DNA of 64,000 nt from Symbiodinium natans (taxonomy: Eukaryota; Sar; Dinophyceae; Suessiales; Symbiodiniaceae), in assembly GCA_905221605.1 (NCBI GenBank), contig CAJNDS010001090.1, positions 418,501 through 482,500 of the forward strand, written 5' to 3'. How positions within the stretch are numbered: position 1 is the first letter of the stretch; every line of letters begins with the position of its first letter. Under the pieces are notes generated by a model. The model saw only the letters and a list, made by a program, of their open reading frames with translations, ran no database searches and was not told the origin of the DNA. Below are positions 19,813-31,557 of the stretch, piece by piece. The position numbers and the translations under genes were made by a program.

Positions 19813-21619
19813 CGCCACCCCCCAACGTCGAGGGGGGCCTAGGCCCTGAGTTTAGGGTTTAGGGTTTAGGGTTTAGGGCTTGCGGGATCTCAGTAGTGAA
19901 TTAGGTCTTTATAGAGCCTGAGGATCACGGCTTTGGGCTTCGGCATCGCTTGTGGGCTCTGGGTAGGAGATGAGGTTAGGGCTTAGAGTTCCTAAACCCT
20001 AAACCCTAAACCCTAAACCCTGAACCCTGAACCCTAAACCCTAAACCCTAAACCCTAAACCCTAAACCCTGCACCCTAAACCCTAAACCCTAAACCCTAA
20101 ACCCTAAACCCTAAACCCTAAACCCTAAACCCTAAACCCTAAACCAACTACATGGCACAATGTAGTCCTTGATTAACCTGTGATCCTCAGGCTTCAGATA
20201 TCGAGGGCTTTGTGGCTCGCAGGGCTTTTACTGGGTTTCTGGGCTTCGCAGATGTTAATGTCTCTTCAAGATTGAGGTATTACTTGGCCGGATCCAGGCA
20301 CTCCGAAAAGCAACTGTAGCCTCCCTACACCCCTAAAAAAACCAAACTGTTGCAGCTTGTGGTCTTCCAGATTCAGGGTCTTAGGGCATTTGGGCCAGCG
20401 GGTTGAGCATATGAGGGTTTTAGGTCTTCAGGTTTAGGGATTTGTGGCTTGAGGTTTAGGGTTTAGAGTTTGGGATCTATGGCTTTTGGAGGCTTAGGGA
20501 TTTCTGGCTTTAGGCTACCTCTAAACCCTAAAAACCCCACAGCCCTCGAGCCGGGCACCTGTCATAAGACAAACATAACCTCGGTCCTTCTTGTTGTGTG
20601 ATACGCGCGAAATGCAGGTGTTAGCGCTGGCTTAGGTTGTTCGAATAAAACACGTGGCGCAGACCTTGGGCCACATGACAGCCGGATAACTCTGAACTTG
20701 GACCCCAAACCCCAAACCCAAAACCCTAAAACCTAAACCCTAACCCCTAAGCCCTAACCCTAAACCCTAAACCCTAAAACCTAAACCCTACACCCTAAAC
20801 CCCCCCAGAAAGACCAAGGCCCCCCCCCCCCCCCCCAGGGCCTCATTCACTTCGCGCCCACTTTGGCAGCGAGAAGCCGGCCCCCGGCCTGAAAACATCG
20901 AACAACCCGCGCTTAGTAGGGTTTAGGGTTTAGGGTTTAGGGTTTAGGGTTTAGGGTTTAGGGTTTAGGGTTTAGGGTTTAGGGTTTAGGGTTTAGGGGA
21001 ATCTTAGTAGGGAATGAGAGGTGGCGGTGAAGCCCCCAGCTGAGGGTGTCTAGGGTTGTTCGGGTTTGTACATGGCTTATAGGGCTCTTAGGGGTTTATC
21101 TGGCTTAGAGGGTTTTTGGGGTTTTTAGGCTTAAAATGGCTCATTGGTTTTTTAGGATTTAGGGTTTTAAGGTTTACATGACTTAGAAGGTTTGGGGTTT
21201 AGGGTTTCGGAAGTAGATGCCAAAAAGTAACTATAAGGGAATATATAGGGTACCTCATTCCCAAGCAGACAAAAACACACAAGTCCAGGTCAAGTGGGGT
21301 AACAAAAGGACTTAAATGGACTTGGAATGTAGAGACTGGGATGTTCCCCCCTTGTACTATCAGTCCTTAGTTGTGATTTTAATAGGGGGTGCTAGAATTT
21401 CTCCCTAAACCCTAAACCCTAAGCCCTAAACCCTAAACCCTAAACCCTAAACCCTAAACCCTAAACCCTAAACCCTAAACCCTAACCTCCCAATGTAGAG
21501 GCCAGACCTCCAGGAGCCTGGGCCTCTGGTTCTCAGGGCCGCGGATGGACTGGAGACGCTTCCAAAGCAGGCAGATAATGAGAATGATATGGAAAATCAC
21601 AAAATGGAAACGGTAAACA

Positions 21620-21628
21620 AACAAACAA

Positions 21629-21663
<35 letters not shown>

Positions 21664-21913
21664 TATATAGACAACTGTATGTACTTTTTTTGGTGATGAG
21701 GTACAGCTATGTGTATCAATAGATGTATTTACTTGTTGACTTATGTTTAGGTATACCGGGAGCTATATATGTGTGAATATATATATATATATGTGTATAC
21801 ATATATATATATATATATATACAGATAGAGAGAGAGAGAGCGAAATACAGAGAGAGAGAGAGAGTGGGAAAGAGACCCGGAGACAGATATTTACACATTA
21901 ATATGTGTATATG

Positions 21914-21956
<43 letters not shown>

Positions 21957-22110
21957 TTAGAGAAATAAATAAATAAATAAATATGTACATATACATAAAC
22001 ATACGTATATATATATATATATATATATGTACATATATATATGTACATATACATATATAAATATGTATATATATATATATACATATGTGTATGTATATAC
22101 ATATATGTAT
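21620..22110. repeat. AT, GA and GATA microsatellite cluster
   Basis: Blocks of (AT)n, (GA)n near 21830-21865, (GATA)n at about 21913-21956, AAAT repeats and further (AT)n/(AC)n. Open frames rich in Tyr and Ile over this stretch are artefacts. Confidence 0.95.
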
Positions 22111-23197
22111 ATGTGGGTACCCGGTTCTCCCCCCACCCCTGCATCTTCGTCAGGGCTTGCAAAGACCAGCAACACAGTGATCCCTTCAAATCCGTTGACC
22201 CATTAGCCCATTCACCAAATACTATTGGCCATACGTATTGCTGGATCAATGGGTTACTGGGTTAACACACGAAACTGCGCGAGCCCCAAACGCAGTTACT
22301 CTACTCTATAGCAAATTGGGTCCAGGATCTACATGGATCAAGATCTACATGGAGCCCTGAACCCTAAACCGTGAACCCTGTATCCCAATCAAGCCCTGAA
22401 TGCCTAAATCCAGAGAACTTAGCAGGTGCCGCACATGACTGGCTTCAGACTTCGGGTCATTCGAGCTTGCGGAGACAAGCTGTTTGATTGGTGCTCAGGG
22501 GCCTGGGACCCTGAAACCCACGCCCACCCTAAACCCCGAAAGCCCTAACGGCCCCTAACCCTAAAAGCCACACATCCCCAGCTCGGCCCCTCACTTCTAA
22601 CCCCTAAACCCTAAACCCTAAACCCTCAACCCTAAACCCTAAACCCTCGACATCCTCTGAACCCTCCAAAGCAGCGACACCCTGGGCACCGCGCATGGCG
22701 GAGGCCCCCGGTGGCAGTTGGCCCTCCTTCTCCGACCTCGAGATGAACAAAAGGGGGTTTAGGATTTAGGGTTTAGGGCTCAGGGTATAGGGTTTAGGGT
22801 GAAGGGCTTATATAGGGTTCTTGGGGGTCAGGACTTAGGAGTTATGAGGGGCCAGCTTGGGGGCTTTTAGGGGTCTTAGGGTTAAGATTTAGGAAGATTC
22901 AATCGGTTCAGGGCTGAGACTTTAAGGTCGTGAGTTAGGTCGGAGTTAGGACAGGAGTTGAGGCCTTATATTATAGGGCATGTTAGCACCTGCAAGGTAG
23001 AGGTCTGCGCATATGGGAACGGGCCGCAACTTAGTTTAGGGCTTAGGGTTTAGGGTGTTTAAAAAGGTTCTTGGGGATGTTCACCTGAGGATTCGGCATT
23101 TCGAGTTTTTTAGGGTTTGTGGCAAAGACCTTTATGGCCTATTTGGTCCGGAGCCCTGTTTACCTTAATCCAAGGCGCGAAACCAAAAAACCAAACT

Positions 23198-23500
23198 TCA
23201 ACCAAAAGAGAACTGATTTCTCTGCACCTGAGCTAAGCTCATGTTAGGGGCTGGTGATTGTGTTGAGAAGTTTGGATGCATTTGTACATTTTGTTGGCTT
23301 TTGAAAGCACCCGCTCCGAAACTCAGAGCTCGGTAGGCCGGCGCGGGTTTGGGAGGCCTGTCGAAGTGACGAGGACATGCAGGCTTCTTTCCCCGATCTG
23401 CAAGTAGCACAGAAACCTTAATTCTTGCATCTAGAAGGCCGCCCTTGAAACTGAGAGGGATGTTATTTCGCGCTGCCGTGCATCTGGCCTGTGGAGTCAA
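23198..23500 (-). CDS. Open frame, possible exon, function unknown
   Basis: A 100-codon minus-strand frame free of satellite sequence, including NNIPLSFKGGLLDARIKVSV and KSQQNVQMHPNFSTQSPAPN, ending in a stop at 23198. It is in one of the few long stretches without telomere-like arrays. It may be an exon; there is no recognised domain and no strong splice evidence. Confidence 0.35.
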   Translation of the reverse strand: MTPQARCTAARNNIPLSFKGGLLDARIKVSVLLADRGKKPACPRHFDRPPKPAPAYRALSFGAGAFKSQQNVQMHPNFSTQSPAPNMSLAQVQRNQFSFG

Positions 23501-24370
23501 CCAAAGCTCAGACGACGCGATCTGTTTTTAGGACCTGGATTAGGCGATTTTAAGGCTTTTAAAGTTATTAAAAAAAGCCTTCAAAGTGTCAAAAATCTAG
23601 ATAAAGCTGTCCTGTGCTGGCCTCTCCATGGTCCACAGAGCCCAAGGCCAAAGAGAGCTAAAGGTCCTACGTACTTCGGGTTTTGGGGCCTCTTGGAGTC
23701 TGAGGGTTCGGGTTTGAGGATCAGGGTTTCGTTTTTGGTTTACTTGGAGATTTGCGGCTAGTTGAAGATGGCCGGGGGGGGGGTGTAATCATCTTCTTTG
23801 AACACTACTAACCCTAAACCCTGAACCCGGAACCCTAAACACCGGCTCTGACCACGCATGAACCCTAACCTTGGGGAGGGGGAAGATGGTCTGTGGATTC
23901 GGGTTAGGGCTTCGTTAAGGGTTTAGAGTTTAGGGTTTAAAGGTTGCTTATGGTTCTTGGGCTTCACGGGTTTAGAGCCCTAAACCCTAAACCCTAAACC
24001 CTAAAATCCACACATCCCTAGGCCACTCTTTCTCCGCAACTCGGCTGATCATCTAAGTTGGCGCGGATGCGGGAGGACAGGAGCTCCGAAACGCAGCTGA
24101 CGGTGTCGCTGTCCTTAGACCGGGCTTGGGTTTTTGGGCTTTTTTAGAGGGTTTTTAGTTGTTTTAGGCTTGTTTAGGGTTTTATAGGGTTTACAGGATT
24201 TATAGGGTTATAGGGTTTGGGGGTTGAGAGGGTTTATAGCATCTCTAGGGTCTATAGGGTTTAAGGTTCAGGGTTTTGGTTCCCATGCATACCCGATACC
24301 AGAAGCCCACTCAAAGGACCATGTCGTAGCCGCGGGAGAGGGTGTGGCCATCCTTGCACCCCTCCACCCC

Positions 24371-24601
24371 TACTTGGAGGTTCAGGGTACTTAGTAGCCC
24401 AACTATAACTGTACTTAAGAACCCCACTATAAATCCGACTAGAACTCCATGATACCCCTATGAGAACCCAGTTTTTGACCCAATGTTAGCTGTACTCAGA
24501 ACCCAACTAAGACCCCAGTTTGGGGTACTTAGTAGGGGCTCATATGGTGGGTTCTAGCTACACTTATAATTGGGTTGCTAAGTACCCTGAACCTCCAAGT
24601 A
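24371..24601. mobile_element. Family C element with perfect 24-bp inverted termini
   Basis: TACTTGGAGGTTCAGGGTAC TTAG at the left is exactly inverted at the right end. The interior repeats degenerate ACTTA/AACCC blocks. Related copies are at 32434-32575 (right arm diverged) and 61391-61533. Confidence 0.85.
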
Positions 24602-25254
24602 CGGGTGGTACCTTGAACCCTTGGGGTTGTACATTCAGGGGAACCTTCAGGGGTACAACCTGAAGTAGGGGCACGACGAATCTATGTCCCTCGACAACCC
24701 GTGTAAGAACCCCGAACTAAACCCTAAACCCTAAACCCTAAACCCTAAACCCTAAACCCTAAACCCTAAACCCTAAACCCTAAACCCTAAACCCTAAACC
24801 CTAAACCCTGAAGCCAACCATCCCAAAGGCTCCATAAACCCTAAACAGCCCTGCGCCCTATACCCTAAACCCAAACATGCCTGAACCCTAAACCCCAAAC
24901 ATCCCTAAACCGCAAAAATCCCCAAAACCACCCAAAAACCCCCAAACCCCAACGATCCCTAACCCTAAGCCCCGAACCCTAAACCCCAAAAACCCGAAAC
25001 ATTGCTAACACCTGCAAACCCACAACCCTAAACCCAAAACCCAAACCCTAAACCCCAAACCCCAAACCCTAAACCCAAACAAACCCTAAACCCAAAACCT
25101 CCAGACCCTAAATCCCAAAATAACCCTAAACCCTAAAACCCTCCACCCTAAACCCCAAACCCCAAACCCCAAACCCAAAAAAAACCCTAAAACCCTAAAA
25201 CCCTAAACCCCAAGCCCCAAACCCCAAACCCCAAACCCAAAACCAAAAAAGACC

Positions 25255-26652
25255 ACGTGCGTCCGGTCTCGGGCCTCTGCCCCAGCGCGCGCATCTCCCC
25301 CAGGAGATGCAGCGCGCAGGCCCACTCCTGCGCTTGCGCACCTTGCAGAAGCCCTAAACCCTAAACCCTAAACCCTAAACCCTAAACCCTAAACCCTAAA
25401 CCAACCTTTAAGGGCTCAGGGTTTGGGGTGTAGGCTTCTTCCGGGTTTTTGGGTTTTGGGGCTTGAGGGGGGTTTAAGCGATTCGAGGATTTGGGGGGCT
25501 CCAGGGCTTGAGGGCTTAGTTCTTGAGCCCTACATAGAGGAAGCGACATGTGCCCAACACCTTGTTGGGTTTAGGGTTTAGGGTTCAGGGTTTGGGGTTT
25601 AGGGTTTAGGGTTTCGGGTTTAGGGTTTGGGGTTTAGGGTTTAGGGTTTCGGGTTTAGGGCCACACTACAGGAAATGGGCATGGTTTAGGGGTGCTTTTT
25701 GGGGAGTTAGGGGCCAATTGCAAGCCGAAGAGCTGGCCTGGACGGCCATGTTGTGCATGGCCGCATTTGGCCGAATTCCCTTCCTTGCTGGGCCGACGTA
25801 GGGTTTAGGGTTTAGGGTTTAGGGTTTGGGGTTTGGGGTTTGGGGTTTAGGGTTTGGGGTTTGGGGTTTAGGGTGTAGCCGACGTAGGCGCCTTCGGGTT
25901 TAGGGCGATTACCCGACACAGGGTTTAGGGCTTAGGAATATTAACCTACCCCCTGCTGAACCCTAACCACCACCACCCCCCCCCCCCCTTTCTGAGCGGC
26001 AACAAATACAAAAAACAACAACACAGGTGCTCATCTTCTAAGGTAGTAATACCCTCTGAGAAACGAAAACCCCTAAACTCTAATCCCTAGACCCTATACC
26101 CTAGACCCTAAACCCTAAGTTGAAGGCATGCATTACTGGAGGCCCCAGCCCCTGCTCGACTTGCAGGCCCCTCATGCACGAGCCTTAGTCACGCAGTACC
26201 CCAGAGGTCCACGCACAGCCTCTAAAATGGAGGTTTGTCTATAAGGCTTAGGGCTGAGGGGCTTGGGGCTTAGGGCTCAGGGGCTCAGGGGCTTAGGGGC
26301 TTAGTTGCTTAGGGGCTGAGGGCTTAGGGGCTTAGGGGCTTAGGGGCTTAGGGGCTTAGGGGTTTAGGGTTTTTAGGGTTCAAGGTTTAGGGGCGCGTAG
26401 CCATGAGCCCAAAGCTCGGAAGCCCCCAAATCCAAGCCCGAATCGAGGGCACTCGAGAGCCCCCAAAATAGGTGCCTACTCCCTTTGAACCCTAAACCCT
26501 AAACCCTAAACCCCAAACCCTAAACCCTAAACCCTAAATTGCCTCGACCCTAAACCCCCCAAAAATGGAGTGAAGGCAAGCTGCGCACTAGCCTCCTCCA
26601 GGAGAGTCAGCGAGCTTCCCCAGTACCCGAGTTGGTTGCTCGCTTGCATGGC
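25255..26652 (-). CDS. Pentatricopeptide repeat (PPR) protein, three exons
   Basis: Exons in transcript order: 26585-26652 (QLGYWGSSLTLLEEASA), 25722-25783 (KGIRPNAAMHNMAVQASSSA) and about 25255-25341 (AQAQEWACALHLLGEMRALG). Joined with two GC-AG introns (CTAGTGC... ignoring the first GC: AGTGC|GCAGC to GCAAG|G, phase 2; GCTT|GCAATT to GCAAG|GT, phase 1), they give SLTLLEEASAKGIRPN and NMAVQASSSACAQAQEWACA. That is the classic 35-residue PPR helix pair with its turn. PPR proteins bind organellar RNA in a sequence-specific way and are common in dinoflagellates. An array insertion with an 11-bp TSD lies in the first intron. The gene is partial as seen here. Confidence 0.75.
25792..25888. repeat. 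Telomere-like array with an 11-bp TSD inside the PPR gene
   Basis: GCCGACGTAGG occurs at 25792-25802 and 25878-25888, enclosing TTTAGGG/TTTGGGG units. The insertion lies immediately upstream (transcript sense) of the PPR exon that starts at 25783. Confidence 0.8.
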
Positions 26653-26657
26653 CTGGG

Positions 26658-26797
26658 TGTAGGGTTTAGGGTTAGGGTTTAGGGTTTAGGGTTTAGGGTT
26701 TAGGGTTTAGGGTTTAGGGTTTAGGGTTTAGGGTTTAGGGTTTAGGGTTTAGGGTTTAGGGTTTAGGGTTTAGGGTTTAGGGTTTAGGGTTTAGGGG
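26658..26797. repeat. Long TTTAGGG array
   Basis: About 20 nearly perfect units adjoining the PPR exon at 26585-26652, then a short inverted run (TAAAACCCTAAACCC). It is the upstream flank of the first exon recognised in this PPR gene. Confidence 0.95.
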
Positions 26798-27451
26798 TAA
26801 AACCCTAAACCCTTTTTGGGCTTGCTTCCTGGGAGTCTGTAGGTTGGTGAAAATATGTTGTAGGACTATACGCTTTAGTGGTTTAGAGGCGCAATACACA
26901 GGGATGAAACATGGAGGCCGTCCCAACACACCAAACGACAACATCGTAAACTTTAAACACTCAACAAGCCTAAACCCTAAACCCTAAACCCTGATGATTT
27001 CTACCCCCCGTTACAACCACGAAACGAGCATGTTGAATATTCCCTTGGGCTTTTGTACAAACACAAAAAGACAGCACACATGATGCCAGAAAGACGATAG
27101 CAAACACTAATTGCGGAATTCAGACGTACGTGCACCAACTCTTTGAGTTTTGTAGAGTAGAAGGTTGGCCAACTTCTTGAGCTTTGTAGAGTAGAGCCCT
27201 AAACACGAAACCCGAAACCCTAAACCCCAAACCCCAGAAGGTTGAGACTTGGATCTCCTAAGATGCTTATTCGGTAGCTATAGAAAGGTTGAAAAGGTCC
27301 AAGCCGAGACCCGCCGAATCCCACTGAACCCGAAACCCGGTCGAACCTAAGCCGGAGGATTTGGGGTTTAGGGTTTAGGGTTCAGGGTTTAGGGTTTAGG
27401 GCTACTCTGATTTAAGGTTTTGGGCTTTAGGGCTAAGGGTTTTCGGACTCT

Positions 27452-27577
27452 AAACCCTAAACCCTAAACCCTAAACCCTAAACCCTAAACCCTAAACCCT
27501 AAACCCTAAACCCTAAACCCTAAACCCTAAACCCTAAACCCTAAACCCTAAACCCTAAACCCTAAACCCTAAACCCT
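27452..27577. repeat. Long CCCTAAA array
   Basis: About 18 perfect CCCTAAA units directly before the coding island at 27591. Confidence 0.95.
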
Positions 27578-27590
27578 AAACCCAAAACCA

Positions 27591-27672
27591 AGCGTCCATG
27601 CCATAGCCCTCGGCATCGGCACCGAGGCGTCGGGCTTGGTCCTTCTTGATGGCTGCTGGGCTCTCATCAATA
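27591..27672 (-). CDS. Exon of an unknown gene
   Basis: The minus-strand frame IDESPAAIKKDQARRLGADA then EGYGMDAW is open between the CCCTAAA array and a family E element. It could be an upstream exon of the PPR gene, but it has no PPR pattern. Confidence 0.45.
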
Positions 27673-27878
27673 CTACGAATTGCTTAAGAACCACAAGAAA
27701 ATGATAAAACAAAAAAAACATGTTCTTCCTTATTAAGGATGATATAGGGATTATTATGTTTTTACTTTACAAACAAAATTGCTCTTCCTTATTAAGGATA
27801 ATGTGGGGATTATTATGCTTTTGTTTTTTGTTTTGTTTTTTTTTTTTTGGGGGGGGGGGGGTCTTAAGCAACTAGTAG
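27673..27878. mobile_element. Family E element with partial internal duplication
   Basis: CTACGAATTGCTTAAGAACC and GGTCTTAAGCAACTAGTAG are the inverted ends. The core TTCCTTATTAAGGAT...GGGATTATTATG is present twice. Possible imperfect TSD (AATA/AGTA). Confidence 0.7.
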
Positions 27879-28967
27879 AGTAGGTCTGCAAGCCAAGGTT
27901 GATATAGTAACATGTTATATCATAATATAAGAAAACACATCATACTCAAAGCCTGTAATATATATATATATATATCAGTTCAGCCTGATAGGTGGCAAAT
28001 TCATAAGTGTAGTAGTTAAAGCTTGGGGTTTATTTAGGGTCTCTTGTTGCCGGGTTAAGAGTCCAAAGGTAAGGTTCAGGGCCTACGGATTGTAACTACC
28101 GTCTGATCGTCGGGGCAACCAGATAGTGCATATTATTCCTGAACCCTAAACCCCAAACCCAAAAACCTACACACACGGTGTATGATTTAGTAAGCATGCT
28201 AAACCCAAGACCGTCCCGGCCTGGAATGTGTCGAAAGCAGTGTCCCACTGTCCACCTCAGCAGGTGGATGGATCACTCAGTTGCAATCGCCACACAGTCT
28301 GAGCGAGACCCTCAGAAGATGTAGAGCTTAGGGGCTTAGGGTTTAGTGAACTGGAAGCACATGATGATAGTTGCTGCATAGACAGAGGCGTTTCACAGGA
28401 AAGGCTCGGGAAAGGGACATGCCGCACAGGGCAGACCAGCGCAAAACAATCCAGCACAAACCTCCAAAACCGTCTGGGTTCTTAGGGGCTGCAGCAGCCA
28501 GTCGAATTCTAGGGTTTAGGGCTTAGGGCTTAGCGTGATCTAGGGATATATATATATATATATATATATTTATTTATTTATTTATTTATATATATATATA
28601 CATATATATGTATATATCGACGTGGAGCCAAGTTCGCGCATAGCCTTCGTGCCGAGGTGCTGCGAAGGCTGGCAGCGATGGCCTTCGCTGCACTTGGAAA
28701 GCCCTTTGCAAACATGTTCGCGCTCTGATAAAACCTACTACAAACCCCAAAAAAAACCCTGAACTCTTCAACAAAAAAGCATAGATTGGCATTTCTGAAG
28801 ATTGGGGTTCCTTCACGATACTCCCAAAATCTCCAAAATGCAACAAGGGTCCTCATAAAAGTTCTAGGAACCTCTTTAAAGACGGTGTGCCTATTTCGGG
28901 AACCTCCGTCGCCTAGGGTTTACGGTATAGGGTTAGGGTGAACCCTAACCCCCTAAACTCAAGCACA

Positions 28968-29267
28968 GTCTGGCGACGTCATTGCTGCTGGCAGACGGCA
29001 GCTCGAACCTACGCTGTTGGCACTCCTCCAAGCGTCTCGTCTGCCACAGCCCCTATATGCTGGGATGTTCCCCTTTATAGTAACATAAAAGTCCTTAAAA
29101 GGGATTATAATGGGGGTACTATCATCCCTACTCAGGACTGCTAGTATAAGGGGGAACATCCCAAGCTATATGGTGACTTCTCTAAATTATACTCCCTTTT
29201 GGGGTCCTTATTTTCTGACTGCGCCTCTTACTATACACACACACAAGGGACCCATTTAGAGAACTGA
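28968..29267 (+). CDS. Gene end with a family A insertion
   Basis: Exon 28968-29059 reads QAQSGDVIAAGRRQLEPTLL then ALLQASRLPQPLY. Past the element, 29173-29267 continues GDFSKLYSLLGSLFSDCASY then YTHTQGTHLEN and a TGA. Removing the element with one TSD copy gives CCCCTATATGGTGAC, in frame. The second part is AT-richer, and no normal donor is visible at the left junction, so this may be a coincidence or use an unusual splice site. Confidence 0.4.
29060..29165. mobile_element. Family A hairpin element with TSD CTATATG
   Basis: CTGGGATGTTCCCC and GGGGGAACATCCCAAG are the ends. CTATATG is at 29053-29059 and 29166-29172. Inner arms AGTCCTTAAAAGGGATTATA and AGGACTGCTAGTATAAG match the family. Confidence 0.75.
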
Positions 29268-29613
29268 CTAGAACCACCCCCAAGAACGAAACAAAATTTA
29301 AAACAATCAATTCCAAGGTATTGAAGTCCTGTATGCCTGCCCTGAATCTGAACCCCAAATAAGGAATAAAAGGGTGCCCATTTTGGTTTTAAGGGGATTA
29401 TAACCCTGAACCCGAAACCTGGGAACTATAGACCTGAATCCAAGCAAAGCCCTGCGATCCCCGTGCCCGGGCCTTTCCGCAAGGATTTGTTGCGTTTCAG
29501 AAAGTTAAGGGTTTGGGTTTTTAGGGTTTAAGGTTTAGGGTTTAGGGTGTTTTAGGGTTTAGGGTGTTTAGGGTTTTAGGGTTTAGGGTTTAGGGTTTGG
29601 GGTTTGGGGTTGA

Positions 29614-29710
29614 GGGATGTTCCCCCTTATACTAGCAGTCCTTAATGGGGACTATAATGGGGGGTGCTATAATCCCTATTAAGGACTGCTAGCACAAGGG
29701 TGAACATCCC
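29614..29710. mobile_element. Family A hairpin element, near-perfect palindrome
   Basis: GGGATGTTCCCCCTTATACT AGCAGTCCTTAA and its near-exact inverse around a GGGGGGTGCTATAATCCC centre. It adjoins a TTTGGGG/TTTAGGG array on the left. Confidence 0.8.
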
Positions 29711-29778
29711 TAGTTTTAGGTTTAGAGGGTTTACCGGGTTTACCCTAAACCCTAAACCCTAAACCCTAAACTTTTCAG

Positions 29779-30108
29779 GACTTCGGACGAGGGCTCAGGG
29801 TGTCGCCATGAGCAGCACCAACATCGTCCGCATCTACAGCCTGCTAATTGCTTAACCCCCCCCCAAAAAAAATATATATATATGTATATACATATATGTA
29901 TATACATATATATATATATACATATATATCTCTTCCTTATTCAAGGTAATCTAGGGATTATTAGTTTTATTTTGTGGGGGTTCTTAAGCGCAAATAGTAG
30001 CAGCTGGCATCTTTTCCCTGCAGTGCCACGGCCGTGCATCAGTCGGCCAAGTCTAAAGGAAGCTACTGCAGCCTGCCGAGACCCCAGTCATGTCACTGTG
30101 TCTTAGCT
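29779..30108 (+). CDS. Gene end with a family E insertion in frame
   Basis: The first part, to 29840, reads AQGVAMSSTNIVRIYS. After the element, 30005-30108 reads WHLFPAVPRPCISRPSLKEA then TAACRDPSHVTVS and stops. Removing the element with one CAGC copy joins ATCTACAGC to TGGCAT in frame (NIVRIYSWHLFP). Normal GT/GC...AG sites at the exact junction are not evident. No family recognised. Confidence 0.5.
29841..30000. mobile_element. Family E element with TSD CAGC
   Basis: CTGCTAATTGCTTAACCCCC and GTTCTTAAGCGCAAATAGTAG are the ends. CAGC is at 29837-29840 and 30001-30004. The interior has (AT)n microsatellite and the TTCCTTATTCAAGG / GGGATTATTAG core. Confidence 0.8.
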
Positions 30109-30216
30109 GCTGAGTTCATAATCCCAAAAAAGTACACTTTCAGTTCTATAGGGGATTATAGTATCCCAAAAAGTGCAAAGTTTACTCACTCAGCTACTAA
30201 GGTGTGCGAGCATTTC

Positions 30217-30330
30217 CTAAAGCCAGGAGTAACCTAGGAATACAACAGGTGCATGTTTTTGGTTTTAAGGAAATTAGAAGGGAACCCCAACCCTTATAAA
30301 AAGGAATTAAGGGCCTACTCTGGGTCCTAG
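30217..30330. mobile_element. Family F' element with TSD TTTC
   Basis: CTAAAGCCAGGAGTAACCTA to CTACTCTGGGTCCTAG, flanked by TTTC at 30213-30216 and 30331-30334. This supports a 4-bp duplication for this family as well. Confidence 0.8.
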
Positions 30331-30670
30331 TTTCTCACACAAGGCCCTAAACCCTAAACCCTAAACCCTAAACCCTACACCCTACACCCTAAACCCTAAA
30401 CCCTAAACCCTAAACCCTATCAAGACGTGCTGGTTCAGTCGGCTGGCCACTCTCTGACGGTTTTTACTAAGCTGTACTTTGCGATCGGCCGTGCTTGGCG
30501 CTGCACCCACAATATGTCTTGCTTGTCGTAGTTTTAGGGTTTAGGGTTTAGGGTTTATTGTTCAACATGAGTATGTCTTGCAAATTTTGTATATTAGGTC
30601 TCGTAGATGTAGGCGGGCAGGCATTGTAGCCTGCCCGTCTCGAACCTGACCTATTTGATCTTTCCACAGG

Positions 30671-30791
30671 CGGGTGTGCTGCATGGAGCCAAACACAACC
30701 TTCCCACTGGATGTTCTGCGGCCGAATGCCAGATGCGAGAGTCTGCCAGAGCCCGCACGCACTCCGTACATGTAGCAGCTCCTTCGTAACG
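30671..30791 (+). CDS. Possible exon after a strong acceptor
   Basis: ATCTTTCCACAG|GC opens a frame AGVLHGAKHNLPTGCSAAEC then QMRESARARTHSVHVAAPS that ends in TAA. The minus strand is also open for 90-139 codons over the same bases, so the strand is uncertain. Confidence 0.35.
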
Positions 30792-31557
30792 AGTCCGATC
30801 TTGCCGCGACAATGGGAAGCCAACACTGACCTCCCCTGCCGTACAAAGACGACCCGCCAAAAAAAAATACTGGGCTACCCAGCGGGGGTTTAGGGCAGGG
30901 ATTTGGGTTAGGAACACAAGAATCATAAGGGAGGCATTTTACTGTTGAATGGTGTGTTGGAAGCGAACCTGACCCGATCAAAAGGGAATGTGGGCCTACC
31001 GCAAGCAGAACATCAGTCGGTTGCCAACCCCCAAAGGGTCCACGTACTCATCTGCAAACGCGTGTAGCAGCCAATTTGGGGCTCCAAATCTTTGGCAAAA
31101 GTACCTGGACCCTTTTCGGAACACGAAACTCGAGATCCCCAAACACACTACGGTTAGGAATCGGTGCTCGCGCCGGGACCCAGCTCCGGGTGGGGGATCT
31201 TTGTCATATCCGAGAATCCTAAACCCAATACACGCACGTGCTTTGTGAGACCTGCTTAATTAGGGTTCAGGGTTGTCAAGAGACCTGGGTTGCGGGCACG
31301 AGCAGAAGTGTGAAACATGTCCCAAAGGAGTCTTGCCAAAGCACTGGTGTGAATTTTGCAGGTTCCACGCCTTGAAAAGTCAAAGCAGGCAGCATCCCTG
31401 GCCCCCCCCAAAAAGGGTTTTTAGGGTTTAGGGTTTAGGGTTCCTCAACTCTCTACATTCTAGGGTTTACAGGGTTTTGTAGGGCTTGGAGAGCCAGAGT
31501 ATGCCAAGTCACCCAGCCCTTGTGCGAACCCGGACTTAAACCTTGATCTCAATGCAG

